64,000 nt of DNA from the NCBI GenBank assembly GCA_002408185.1, contig DHQV01000055.1, positions 63,923-127,922 of the forward strand, read 5' to 3'. Positions 43,087 to 51,250 of this stretch are shown here, one piece after another. Source of the DNA: Deltaproteobacteria bacterium UBA5329. GTDB taxonomy: Bacteria; Desulfobacterota; Syntrophorhabdia; Syntrophorhabdales; Syntrophorhabdaceae. The notes under the pieces were generated by a model. It was not told where the DNA came from. It was given only the letters and a program-made list of their open reading frames with translations, and ran no database searches. The position numbers were made by a program, and so were the translations under genes. The stretch's first letter is position 1, and each line of letters starts with the position of its first letter.

Positions 43087-44943
43087 ATGCTTATCGTAAA
43101 TAATCTTTCCAAGGCCTACGGAGCCCAGGTGCTATTCAGTGAAGCGAGCTTCACTGTCGGCAGCGGGGAGCGCCTGGGGTTTGTGGGGCGCAACGGTACA
43201 GGGAAGACAACCCTTTTCAGGATGATACTGGGCGAGGAGATGCCGGATTCCGGCGAGATAATTATCCCCAGGGGGTATTCGATCCGCCACCTGTCCCAGC
43301 ATATATCGTTCAGCAAAGGCTCGGTGCTGGCGGAGGCCTCAGTCGGCCTTCCGGTCCGTGATGACGGCCGCGATGAGTCGTACAAGGCGAAGGCCGTTCT
43401 CGCAGGGCTTGGTTTCACCGAGGGAGACCTCCATAGTGATCCGCGAAAATTGAGCGGAGGCTTCCAGGTCCGGCTTAACCTCGCGAGGATATTGATCTCC
43501 GAGCCGAGGATGCTTCTTCTTGACGAACCGACAAATTACCTGGACATCTTGTCTATCCGGTGGCTTGTCCAGTTCCTCAAGGGCTGGAAAGGCGAGATGA
43601 TCCTTATCACGCACGATCGCGACTTCATGGATTCGGTAACAACACACACGATGGCCATCCATCGCATGAAAATGCGCAAGATCCCCGGCTCGACGCATAA
43701 ATTGTACGAGCAGATAATCGAGGAAGAAGAGGTCTACGAGCAGACACGGATAAACGAAGAAAAGAGGCGCAAGGAGGCAGAACTTTTCATCAACCGGTTC
43801 CGGGCACAGGCCACCCGGGCGCGCGCAGTTCAGTCGCGGATACGTCAGCTCCAGAAAAAAGAAAAGCTGGAAAAGCTTTCAACACTGGAAAACCTCGAGT
43901 TCTCTTTCAACCTGGCACCATTTCCCGGGCGATGGCTCCTTGAGACCGAGAGGGTAAATTTTTCATATGACCGTCAAGGCCCCGACCTCATCCAGGACCT
44001 TACGGTCGCCATAAAAAAACGCGACCGCATCGGGATTATCGGCAAGAACGGCAAAGGCAAGACGACACTTCTCAATCTTCTGGCCGGAGAACTGAAACCC
44101 ACTGCCGGCACGATCACGTATAGCCAGAACCTCAAAATGGGCTATTTCGGACAGATGAATGTCGACCGCCTCGATCCGAACATAACGATCGAGGATGAAA
44201 TATGGAGCGTCGAGCCGTCGCGCAGTAAAACCGCGGTTAGGGGCATATGCGGGGCGATGATGTTCGATGGCGACAGGGCATTGAAAAAGATAGGGGTGCT
44301 GTCGGGGGGCGAGAGAAGCCGCGTCCTTCTCGGCAAGATCATCGCCGAGCCCGCGAACCTTCTGCTCCTCGATGAGCCGACCAACCATCTCGATATGGAG
44401 TCGATAGATTCGCTGGTTGAAGCCATAGACAATTTTGACGGTGCAGTTGTCATTGTGACCCATAGCGAGATGGTGCTCGATGCAGTGGCCGAGAGACTCA
44501 TCGTGTTCGACGGGAACAGGACTGATGTCTTTGAAGGGAACTATGAAGATTTCCTCGCCCGGGTCGGCTGGGAGGACGAGGCCGAGAACGGTCCGGACAG
44601 GGCCCCGGCAGATGAGGCCCCGGCCAAAAGCACACTGAAAAAGGAATCCAAAAGGCTCCGGGCCGATATTATCAATGAACGGTCCCGGTCATTATCGCCC
44701 TTGAAAAACCGTATAAACGAAATTGAATCGGCAATAACGTCTGCAGAAAGACAGCTCGCCCGCGACAACGAATCGCTCGTCGCCGCATCCCGGCAGGGTG
44801 ACGGAAAGGCGATCATGAGCCTTTCAATGTCTATTCATGATGCGAAAAGGAATATCGACGGTCTTTTTGACGAACTTGAAGTTATTACCGTAGAGCACGA
44901 TGCGCTCGCACGCGAATTCGAGGAAAAACTGAGGAATATTTGA
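43087..44943 (+). CDS. ABC-F family ATP-binding protein
   Basis: The 618-residue protein has two ABC domains and no membrane part. Walker A motifs are GRNGTGKTT (near residue 36) and GKNGKGKTT, signatures LSGGFQVRLNLA and LSGGERSRVLLG, Walker B LLLDEPTNYLD and LLLDEPTNHLD. The linker between domains is rich in charged helix (PtIM), and a C-terminal coiled coil (from about residue 530) is like that of Uup. ABC-F proteins act on the ribosome E site to relieve stalling. I cannot tell Uup-type from EttA- or YheS-type with certainty; the coiled coil favours Uup. No Shine-Dalgarno sequence is evident. Confidence 0.92.
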   Translation: MLIVNNLSKAYGAQVLFSEASFTVGSGERLGFVGRNGTGKTTLFRMILGEEMPDSGEIIIPRGYSIRHLSQHISFSKGSVLAEASVGLPVRDDGRDESYKAKAVLAGLGFTEGDLHSDPRKLSGGFQVRLNLARILISEPRMLLLDEPTNYLDILSIRWLVQFLKGWKGEMILITHDRDFMDSVTTHTMAIHRMKMRKIPGSTHKLYEQIIEEEEVYEQTRINEEKRRKEAELFINRFRAQATRARAVQSRIRQLQKKEKLEKLSTLENLEFSFNLAPFPGRWLLETERVNFSYDRQGPDLIQDLTVAIKKRDRIGIIGKNGKGKTTLLNLLAGELKPTAGTITYSQNLKMGYFGQMNVDRLDPNITIEDEIWSVEPSRSKTAVRGICGAMMFDGDRALKKIGVLSGGERSRVLLGKIIAEPANLLLLDEPTNHLDMESIDSLVEAIDNFDGAVVIVTHSEMVLDAVAERLIVFDGNRTDVFEGNYEDFLARVGWEDEAENGPDRAPADEAPAKSTLKKESKRLRADIINERSRSLSPLKNRINEIESAITSAERQLARDNESLVAASRQGDGKAIMSLSMSIHDAKRNIDGLFDELEVITVEHDALAREFEEKLRNI

Positions 44944-45073
44944 CATTCATACCACCCCATAATTCCGATGAAGATGTTGTGTCGCAATTCCCAATCCTGT
45001 CATCCAGAGCCATTTATTGCGCTTTGGACGCAACTCACCATCGTCATCCCGGCGCTTGACGACCACGGGGAAT
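44944..45073. repeat. Intergenic gap with REP-like remnant
   Basis: The sequence CGTCATCCCGGCGCTTGACG at 45044-45063 resembles palindromic strings near 21189 and 29967. A stretch near 44983-45005 (CAATTCCCAATCCTGTCAT) also resembles 29905-29925. No ORF. Confidence 0.4.
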
Positions 45074-46216
45074 TTAAAAGAGTATCTTCGCTATAGCGTT
45101 CTTCTGCATATGTCCGGTTCCTTCGTAGATCGATGTGATGCGGATATCGCGAAGGGCCCCCTCAATTCCCTGATCGCGCATGTAGCCGTAACCGCCGAGG
45201 ATATCGATTGTCCTGTTCAGGATATCTATCGCGTTCTGCGGAACGGTCAGTTTGACCATTGAGGAATATTTTTTTGATTCGGGGTCTTTTAGATCGTAGA
45301 GCCAGGCGGTCTTATATAAAAGGCTCCGGCATTTTTCGATCTCGACGTACATATCGACGAGATCGTGTTCGATCGATTGGAATTTAATAATGGGCCGTCC
45401 GAACTGGTTCCTCTTTTTGGCGTGCTTTACGGCCCGTTCGTAGCCGTACAGCATTGCGCCTAAAGCCTGCGCCGCGATAACGATCCTGCCGAGCTCAAAT
45501 CCATCCAGGACCATCTTGAGCCCTTTGCCACGCTGCCCGAGGACATTGTCCTTCGGTATCCGGAGATCGTAAAAGACAAGCTCTCCCGATGTTGTGGTGT
45601 TAATACCCATCTTCCGCCCAAGGTCATTGATCTCGAAATGTCCGGGAGCATTCGATTCCATGACATCTTTATCGATGATTATGAGCGAGAGCCCGCCCCC
45701 GTCACGCCCCAGCAGCGTATAAAAGTCGGCGTAACCCGCATTCGTTGTAAAAACTTTGGAACCGTTCACCAGGTAGTGATCATCTTTTTCATCCATCCTG
45801 GTCTTTGCGGACCCGAGATCGCTGCCGCTGTCGGGTTCGGTTACGCTTATTGCCGACACATATCTGCCCTCGACGACGGGACGGATGTATTTCTCACGCT
45901 GGACATCGTTTCCGTAAACATCGACCACGAATCCGGGAATGTACCCGAGGCTCAGCGCCATACCCATTCCCGGTAAATTCCGGCACAGTTCCGTGACGGT
46001 CACCACGTGCCCCATGGCACCGTACCCTGAACCGCCGACATCTTCCGAAAATCCGGCCCCTATGATCCCGAGATCCCCGATCTTCCTGTAGAGTTCCCTT
46101 GGATAGGCATGCCGGTCCTCGAGTTCGTGGAGATGTTCCTGCTCCATCTCTTTCGCGCAGAACTCACGCACCGCCGCCTCGATATCCTTCAGATCGTTCG
46201 TAAGATATGGGTCCAT
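45074..46216 (-). CDS. Acyl-CoA dehydrogenase
   Basis: A flavoprotein of 380 residues from ATG 46216 (a TTG six codons earlier is possible). The family signatures are visible: an alpha-helical N-terminal domain, the FAD/substrate motif AISVTEPDSGSDLGSAKT, KVFTTNAGYADFYTLLG, the C-terminal ILGGYGYMRDQGIEGALRDIRI and the catalytic Glu in SIYEGTGHMQKN. It introduces a double bond into an acyl-CoA. Within this genome it could serve pimelyl-, glutaryl- or short-chain acyl-CoA oxidation; the substrate is not set by the sequence. No electron-transferring flavoprotein genes are adjacent. Confidence 0.92.
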   Translation of the reverse strand: MDPYLTNDLKDIEAAVREFCAKEMEQEHLHELEDRHAYPRELYRKIGDLGIIGAGFSEDVGGSGYGAMGHVVTVTELCRNLPGMGMALSLGYIPGFVVDVYGNDVQREKYIRPVVEGRYVSAISVTEPDSGSDLGSAKTRMDEKDDHYLVNGSKVFTTNAGYADFYTLLGRDGGGLSLIIIDKDVMESNAPGHFEINDLGRKMGINTTTSGELVFYDLRIPKDNVLGQRGKGLKMVLDGFELGRIVIAAQALGAMLYGYERAVKHAKKRNQFGRPIIKFQSIEHDLVDMYVEIEKCRSLLYKTAWLYDLKDPESKKYSSMVKLTVPQNAIDILNRTIDILGGYGYMRDQGIEGALRDIRITSIYEGTGHMQKNAIAKILF

Positions 46217-46254
46217 ACCAATATTGTTGCCCAAGTCTGGGGATAATACAATAG

Positions 46255-46368
46255 GGTTCTATGTTCTATGCTCCAGGTTAAAAAATGAATAATTTCCGGA
46301 CGACAATCAAGATTGTGCTATATTTTGTATATGGGAGTCAGGGTTTCTAAGTCCAGAACCCAGAACCA
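46255..46368. repeat. Inverted pair of degenerate 7-nt repeats
   Basis: Plus-strand heptads at 46255-46282 read GGTTCTA, TGTTCTA, TGCTCCA, GGTTAAA. Minus-strand heptads at 46348-46368 read GGTTCTG, GGTTCTG, GACTTAG. The first tract shares CCAGGTTAAAAAAT with the tract at 16869, so the two loci are copies of one element. It fills most of the gap ahead of the unknown gene at 46383. Confidence 0.6.
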
Positions 46369-46382
46369 CCTCCGGAGGAAAT

Positions 46383-46970
46383 ATGCCCCTTGCTTTCCAA
46401 TCGTTGAGCCACGGACAGGTAGCATTCGGCTTCTTTAATATCGAAACGGATATGCTGCTCCTGGAGGTACATTTTTTCTTTGCCGATGATTTCGCGCGGG
46501 CCGTGAGGATGCTCGCGGAAAATGCCGGGGACGGTCCGTCAACGGTTCGTCTCGACGCGTATACCCTTGCGGCCCATCGTATCGGCAACCTTATGGGTTC
46601 CATACAGGGAACAGACTTTAGCGGGTTCATCGGGGAGGTTTACAGGCGCTACCCGTTCCCCAGGGGAGAGGAAAAATTCTGCCAGCAGCCCGAAGGGCCC
46701 CGCACGCGGGGGGTCATTGAAGGCCTGATCACGAAGTACGCAGGACGAAAGCCCATCGGCATCACGTTCCATCCCGCAGACGATGCCGTGGATATCGGCG
46801 GCTATGCCTTCGACAGGAACGAGTTCCTGCGGCTCATTCTTTATGTCTGGGTCGGAGGGTACCCCCGGTGGCGCGACGGGATCCGGCCGGGGTACGTCAT
46901 GGACATGAGGCGGGCGATCGAAAGTTCGTCGAATGCCCTCTTCGCCGGGTTGGATTTTGAGACGGGATAA
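46383..46970 (+). CDS. Protein of unknown function
   Basis: The 195-residue ORF has a good ribosome site (CCGGAGGAAAT) and coding character. I see no signal peptide or membrane helix. Visible features are a hydrophobic N-terminal half (FGFFNIETDMLLLEVHFFFADDFARAV), a conserved-looking GNLMGSIQGTDFSGF segment, a basic-acidic middle, and GGYAFDRNEFLRLILYVWVGGYPRW near the end. I do not recognise the family. The next gene is the short YdcH-like protein 68 bp downstream; they could form one unit, but that gene seems to have its own promoter. Confidence 0.6.
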   Translation: MPLAFQSLSHGQVAFGFFNIETDMLLLEVHFFFADDFARAVRMLAENAGDGPSTVRLDAYTLAAHRIGNLMGSIQGTDFSGFIGEVYRRYPFPRGEEKFCQQPEGPRTRGVIEGLITKYAGRKPIGITFHPADDAVDIGGYAFDRNEFLRLILYVWVGGYPRWRDGIRPGYVMDMRRAIESSSNALFAGLDFETG

Positions 46971-47003
46971 AGAGAAAAGACAGGCCCTTTTATCTGTTTA
47001 CTG

Positions 47004-47032
47004 TTTACTGTTCGCTTTTTTAACCTTACAAT
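47004..47032 (+). promoter_or_regulatory. Promoter of the YdcH-like gene, near-leaderless
   Basis: TTTACT, 17 nt, TACAAT, with 6 nt before the ATG at 47039. The -35 falls in a heptad tract (CTGTTTA, CTGTTTA, CTGTTCG at 46994-47014). Confidence 0.4.
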
Positions 47033-47038
47033 AGGGTC

Positions 47039-47230
47039 ATGGAAGACAAGAAAAGCAAAGAAGAACGATATAATGAAGCGCGCATACTGCACAAGTCGCT
47101 GGATGAAAAACTTCAGATGCTGCAGGCCAGGCCTTACCTGACCGAGGATGAAGAGCTGGAAATAAAGCTTCTCAAAAAAAAGAAGCTGTATTTCAAAGAT
47201 ATGATGGAGCAGATCAAGAACCAAGGTTGA
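47039..47230 (+). CDS. YdcH/DUF465-family small protein
   Basis: A 63-residue, highly charged, helical protein with the family pattern HKSLDEKLQMLQARPYLTED followed by EELEIKLLKKKKLYFKDMM, a helical hairpin. The family is widespread in proteobacteria and its role is unknown. No Shine-Dalgarno sequence precedes the ATG, while a TACAAT lies 6 nt upstream. Confidence 0.75.
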   Translation: MEDKKSKEERYNEARILHKSLDEKLQMLQARPYLTEDEELEIKLLKKKKLYFKDMMEQIKNQG

Positions 47231-47385
47231 CGGACCTTCCCGCGAGGGTTTTCAACCTGTCAGGCAACAGCTTAAGGGTCCTTGATCTTCCGCTGGCTTG
47301 AGTCTATAAGTCGAACCTCATCCGTGTCGGGTGTATATCTTCGTAAAGTTCCCTGTTCAAAGGATGCGTTACTGACGGCCATGTC
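47231..47385. other. Intergenic stretch, nothing recognised
   Basis: No ORF with a plausible start and no clear hairpin. It leads into the palindrome and sigma-54 promoter described next. Confidence 0.4.
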
Positions 47386-47411
47386 GACAGAAATGTCGAC
47401 ATTATTCTGTC
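47386..47411 (+). promoter_or_regulatory. Long palindrome, candidate sigma-54 activator site
   Basis: GACAGAA and TTCTGTC enclose a perfect 12-bp palindrome, AATGTCGACATT (47392-47403). A second ATGTCGACA lies 12 bp to the left (47381-47389). The centre is about 156 bp upstream of the start predicted from the sigma-54 promoter at 47528, a typical enhancer distance. It differs from the pilin site, so another regulator is expected. Confidence 0.6.
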
Positions 47412-47527
47412 TGAAAAGAACGCCAGGGGACCGCCGGACGTGAGGGAAACGGGGACAGGATGAAAATTCCCCGTCCCGGGCCGGTCTCCGTGATAAACGG
47501 CTCACGCAAGAACGAGGGCGCTATTCA

Positions 47528-47543
47528 TGGCACGAGTATTGCT
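47528..47543 (+). promoter_or_regulatory. Consensus sigma-54 promoter
   Basis: TGGCAC-GAGTA-TTGCT matches the -24/-12 consensus at every conserved base. The predicted start is near 47554, 13 nt before the ATG of a 41-residue ORF. Confidence 0.85.
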
Positions 47544-47566
47544 TTCTTAATTATGCGGGAGCAGAT

Positions 47567-47692
47567 ATGCTTGAGAAAACACTTTTAAAAGAGATCATAG
47601 GCATATTAATGGGCAGCATCTTGTACCTGAGGTTGCCCGTCCGTGAACGGTTGGACATCGTCAGGCACCTTATGCGGTTAATGGGACGATGA
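47567..47692 (+). CDS. Putative 41-residue small protein downstream of a sigma-54 promoter
   Basis: ATG 47567 has GGGAG about 7 nt upstream, and the ORF ends with TGA at 47690-47692. The product begins MLEKTLLKEIIGILMGSILY and ends in a basic, Leu/Arg-rich tail. It could form an amphipathic helix or a short membrane helix near residues 10-21. There is no recognised family. The support is the exact sigma-54 promoter and palindrome upstream and the well-placed ribosome site; no homology evidence is available from the sequence alone. A small regulatory RNA over the same stretch is the main alternative. Confidence 0.5.
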   Translation: MLEKTLLKEIIGILMGSILYLRLPVRERLDIVRHLMRLMGR

Positions 47693-47794
47693 GTACAGAG
47701 GTCGCAAGCCCGCACATGAAGGTTGTGAGATAAGGATGAAATAGGGCCCTGCCTTGTCCCAAATCATCAGACTTTTCCCAGAAAACGGGACTGC

Positions 47795-48520
47795 TCAGCT
47801 TTTCAATAAAAATGCCCGGATAGCGCTATTGACCTCTCCCGGTTTCTCGATCATGACCATATGGCCCCCACTCTCGATACAAACAAGTTCGGCCCCCGGT
47901 ATGTTATCATGCAGATATTGCGAATACCTTACAGGTGTGAAACGGTCCTCTGTGCCGCAGATGACGAGCGTAGGGACGGACACCGAATGAAGCTGTTCCA
48001 TGACATTGAAACCGTCGCATGCAGTAAAATCGTTAAAAATGGCCTTTGCATCGTTTTTCATGTATTCTGTGAAGACCTTTTCTTTCAACTGTGCCGGAAA
48101 GGTTGGTGAAAAGGCGGTATCGATTATCATACGGGCCGTTTTTTCTTTATCTCTCAGGATTCCTTCCAATATTTCAGGGTAGACTTTCAGCCGCGCCCCG
48201 GTCCCGATAAGGACTATCCCCCGGGCGAGATCCGGATACCGTATGGCAAAATCGAGCGCGACGGCGCCGCCCATGGAATGTCCCGCAATAAATGCAGAGG
48301 TGATGCCATTGTCGTCAAATGCTCCTTTGAGAGCGTCGGCGTAGCCGGCAATTGAGGCTAACGATGGGCCGCGGGATTTGCCATGGCCCGGCAGATCGAC
48401 TAGGATAACCGTATTTGTCCCTTCAAAGTACGTTATCTGAAAGGCCCATGAGAGGGTGGAACCCCCTGCGCCATGAATAAACACTATGGGTATGCCGCTC
48501 CCGTATTCTTCTATCTCCAT
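47795..48520 (-). CDS. Alpha/beta-hydrolase fold protein
   Basis: The 241-residue hydrolase has the oxyanion motif FIHGAGGSTLSW, the nucleophile elbow GHSMGG (Ser near residue 91), an acidic residue in CGTEDRFTP and the catalytic His in ESGGHMVMIE. Such enzymes cleave esters or C-C bonds of ring-cleavage products; the substrate here is unknown. AAGGAG lies about 10 nt upstream of the ATG. It precedes no other gene on its strand and follows gpmA by 19 bp, so the two are probably co-transcribed. Confidence 0.88.
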   Translation of the reverse strand: MEIEEYGSGIPIVFIHGAGGSTLSWAFQITYFEGTNTVILVDLPGHGKSRGPSLASIAGYADALKGAFDDNGITSAFIAGHSMGGAVALDFAIRYPDLARGIVLIGTGARLKVYPEILEGILRDKEKTARMIIDTAFSPTFPAQLKEKVFTEYMKNDAKAIFNDFTACDGFNVMEQLHSVSVPTLVICGTEDRFTPVRYSQYLHDNIPGAELVCIESGGHMVMIEKPGEVNSAIRAFLLKS

Positions 48521-48539
48521 AGACGCATGCTCCTTACGA

Positions 48540-49226
48540 TCACAAGTAGTAGTGTTTTACCGGCTGCAAGTCATTCGAGAATTCGTATACGAGAGGTTTG
48601 CCGGTCGGAATCTCGATCGCCGGTATCCCTTCGTCTGGTATGTTGTCGAGATGTTTCACGAGCGAACGAAGGCTGTTGCCGTGTGCGGAAACTATTATTT
48701 TCGCCCCGCGGGCAAGTATCGGCACTATCGTATTCTCCCAGTACGGCATGACGCGGATGCCGGTATCCTTCAGGCTTTCGGCAACGGGAAGCTCTTCCGG
48801 GGCCAGTGCATCGTATCGCGGGTCATTTCCCGAGAACCGTTTATCTGTACGTTCAAGCGGAGGGGGAGGAATGTCAAAGCTTCTCCTCCAGAGCATAACC
48901 TGCTCCTTGCCGTACTTGTCGGCTGTCTCGGCTTTATTGAGGCCCTGTAATGCCCCGTAATGCCGTTCATTGAGCCTCCAGCTTTTTCGCGTAGGTATCC
49001 ACATCCTGTCTATTTCCTCGAGAACGATCCACAGTGTTCTGATCGCCCTTTTCAAAACGGATGTAAATGCGACGTCGAATGTGAACCCGGCATCCTTGAG
49101 CAGCCTGCCGGCCGCCCTGGCCTCTTCAACCCCTTTTTCAGACAGGTCGACGTCCGTCCAGCCCGTAAATCTATTTTCGAGGTTCCACTCGCTTTCGCCA
49201 TGACGCAATAAGACCATTCGTAACAT
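48540..49226 (-). CDS. gpmA: 2,3-bisphosphoglycerate-dependent phosphoglycerate mutase
   Basis: The 228-residue enzyme interconverts 3- and 2-phosphoglycerate in glycolysis and gluconeogenesis. The histidine phosphatase motif is [11 protein letters not shown], with the phosphoacceptor His9. [15 protein letters not shown] and [15 protein letters not shown] are signatures of the cofactor-dependent mutases, and the second His is in [15 protein letters not shown]. The ATG has AAAGGAG upstream. Length is slightly short of the E. coli enzyme (250) but all motifs are present. Confidence 0.94.
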   Translation of the reverse strand: MLRMVLLRHGESEWNLENRFTGWTDVDLSEKGVEEARAAGRLLKDAGFTFDVAFTSVLKRAIRTLWIVLEEIDRMWIPTRKSWRLNERHYGALQGLNKAETADKYGKEQVMLWRRSFDIPPPPLERTDKRFSGNDPRYDALAPEELPVAESLKDTGIRVMPYWENTIVPILARGAKIIVSAHGNSLRSLVKHLDNIPDEGIPAIEIPTGKPLVYEFSNDLQPVKHYYL

Positions 49227-49241
49227 AACAGACTCCTTTGT

Positions 49242-50132
49242 TTACAATTGATCGACCCGGTAACCTTCTTTCCGGAGAAGCTCGATAATGCCCTCATCGC
49301 CGACCATGTGACCGGCCCCGACAACGACGAATACCCGCCCACCGGACTTAAGGTAGGTCGATATCCTTTTTGTCATGTTCCGGTTCCTGTCGGTCATGAT
49401 CTTTTTATAAACCATTCTGAAACGGCCATCATTTTCGATCGACCGCATGAGGATGGATTCTATACGGTCGGCGTCTCCCGTTCTCCAGGCGGCCATCAGG
49501 GCGTCGACCTGTTCCCCGATAGACCTCAGATCTTTGGTCGTATAGAGCAGGAAAGATTCCTGCTCGCTCTCGGGTAAACTCGCGAGAAGGTCGACCTGGT
49601 ATTCCATACTTTCGAGTTCAACGATCTTTTTTCGCCCCGATGCCCTGGTCAAGAAGTACTTGTCGATACCGTATTTCATGTCATAGCCGGACCGCATAAG
49701 TTCCATTGATGACATTGTTATCCCGAGGAACCAGGGTTTGTGACGGTTAAGCACAGGTGCGGGAAGTCCCAGGCGCGCTGCTTCTTCCGCCACATATGCG
49801 TATGTGTTTCGGGTTATATGATTTGCGAGCGAGTCGTTGGGATCGTAAAAACCGGCCCGGCGAAGCATCTTGAGCGTGCCGTGCCCGACATTGTTGATGT
49901 CTGCTTCGACCGCCAGCGTATCGGATTCGTCGAACGCCCTCTCGATAACCGTGCTTAAGGGATATGCGTCTCTCTTCATGACATGTATGGAGCCGAGGAG
50001 GTAAACGGTAGAATCATCCGCCGTTGCCCGCCAGAGAAAATGTTTTTCCGCGGCCCGGGCCGCCTGTGGTGCAAGCAGGCATATGAGGAGAAACAGCGTG
50101 ATCAGTAATGATTGATAACGGTCGTTTTTCAC
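49242..50132 (-). CDS. TraB/GumN (TIKI-like) family exported protein
   Basis: The 296-residue protein begins at GTG, overlapping the M48 gene's stop by 4 bp. It has an N-terminal signal peptide (about residues 9-27, cleavage after ARA). The family signatures are YLLGSIHVMK near residue 44 and VVVGAGHMVGDEGI near 272, the GX2H-type motifs proposed to bind metal in TIKI proteases. Family function in bacteria is largely unknown. It is the last gene of a three-gene reverse operon with a membrane-associated M48 protease and a YjgN protein, which points to envelope quality control. Confidence 0.85.
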   Translation of the reverse strand: MKNDRYQSLLITLFLLICLLAPQAARAAEKHFLWRATADDSTVYLLGSIHVMKRDAYPLSTVIERAFDESDTLAVEADINNVGHGTLKMLRRAGFYDPNDSLANHITRNTYAYVAEEAARLGLPAPVLNRHKPWFLGITMSSMELMRSGYDMKYGIDKYFLTRASGRKKIVELESMEYQVDLLASLPESEQESFLLYTTKDLRSIGEQVDALMAAWRTGDADRIESILMRSIENDGRFRMVYKKIMTDRNRNMTKRISTYLKSGGRVFVVVGAGHMVGDEGIIELLRKEGYRVDQL

Positions 50133-51250
50133 AGGGTCTCCTGACCTGGTACGCGAGCATTATAACAGATAACCTTTTCTGGCGGAAGATGATCGCGCGA
50201 AGATCGGTCCTGCTTTCCCGGTGCCTGTTCAAGCTTCTTGAGGCCCTCGATACGCTGCACGGTCTCGGGGTGGGTCGAAAACACACCGAGTTTAAGGGTC
50301 CGGGGATGGCTTGTGTCGATCTTCTGAAGAATATTCTGAAAGGGCCGGGTCCCTTTTCCCCGGGCGATCAGGAGCGCACCCGCCTCATGGTCGGCCTCGC
50401 GTTCAAAATCCCGTGAATACCCGTTCTCGATGAGCAATACGGGGAGAAAGGAGGCGAAGCTGGCGGTGGATGTGACGTCGCCGGTCAGCAGTGTGACAAA
50501 GAAGAACACCCCGGTACTCTGCAGGATGCTCCTGAGAGCATGGCGCCGCTTGACGTGGCTGATCTCGTGGGCGAAGATCGCCGCAAGTTCATCATCGTCG
50601 TCGGAAAGCGCAACAAGTTCGTCGGTGACAACAACGATGCCGGACGGAAGTGCAAAGGCGTTCGCGCCGAACTGCATCCCCCTGCGAAATACGATCGTGT
50701 AGTTTACGGCATGCGCCGGGTCTATCCGTGATACTACCTGTCCGAACAAAGACGTTATTTCCCCTTTCCGTTCGTCGTTAAGTGCGCTCGGCCCGAGAAA
50801 TCTCTCATCGAACATCTTGAGTGCTTGTTTGCTGACTGATCGCGTCACGTGTAAAGGTACGGTCCGGGCGGCGTAATTCGCCGCATAGGGTATGACATAA
50901 CCGATGAGCCCGAACAGGGCGACAACGATCAGGAACGTGCAGACCGCAACAGCCATCCGGTGTGTCTCGAGATAATGGACCCAATTCCACGAACGATTGA
51001 TCCCCGTGGCCGTTTCAAGGGCATTGACGGCTTCATGGTCATGTGTCTCGAGCAATGCTCCGTTGGGAAGCCTGATCAAACGTTTTGTCCGGCCAAGCGC
51101 CGGGTCGATGTGGATCGACCCGTATTCGACTTTGTAAAAGCTGTCCTGCATGTCGTCCGACAGAACCACCGCGCCGCCGTCAAACGCAACCCGCACGCGA
51201 TATGCCCGGGATGTTCTTCCATCAAAATAGTCGGCGGCAAAATGGATCAT
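50129..51250 (-). CDS. Membrane-anchored M48-family zinc metalloprotease
   Basis: The start at ATG 51250 (ATGA overlap with the YjgN gene) gives 373 residues; the frame runs on upstream but only antisense-like within that gene. An N-terminal beta-rich domain (residues about 1-90) precedes a membrane helix near 105-128. The gluzincin domain has the catalytic HEISHVKRRHA motif and the third zinc ligand Glu in FEREADHEAGALLIA. This YjgN-M48 pairing is seen in other bacteria. The protease probably degrades membrane or periplasmic substrates near the inner membrane. Confidence 0.87.
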   Translation of the reverse strand: MIHFAADYFDGRTSRAYRVRVAFDGGAVVLSDDMQDSFYKVEYGSIHIDPALGRTKRLIRLPNGALLETHDHEAVNALETATGINRSWNWVHYLETHRMAVAVCTFLIVVALFGLIGYVIPYAANYAARTVPLHVTRSVSKQALKMFDERFLGPSALNDERKGEITSLFGQVVSRIDPAHAVNYTIVFRRGMQFGANAFALPSGIVVVTDELVALSDDDDELAAIFAHEISHVKRRHALRSILQSTGVFFFVTLLTGDVTSTASFASFLPVLLIENGYSRDFEREADHEAGALLIARGKGTRPFQNILQKIDTSHPRTLKLGVFSTHPETVQRIEGLKKLEQAPGKQDRSSRDHLPPEKVICYNARVPGQETL

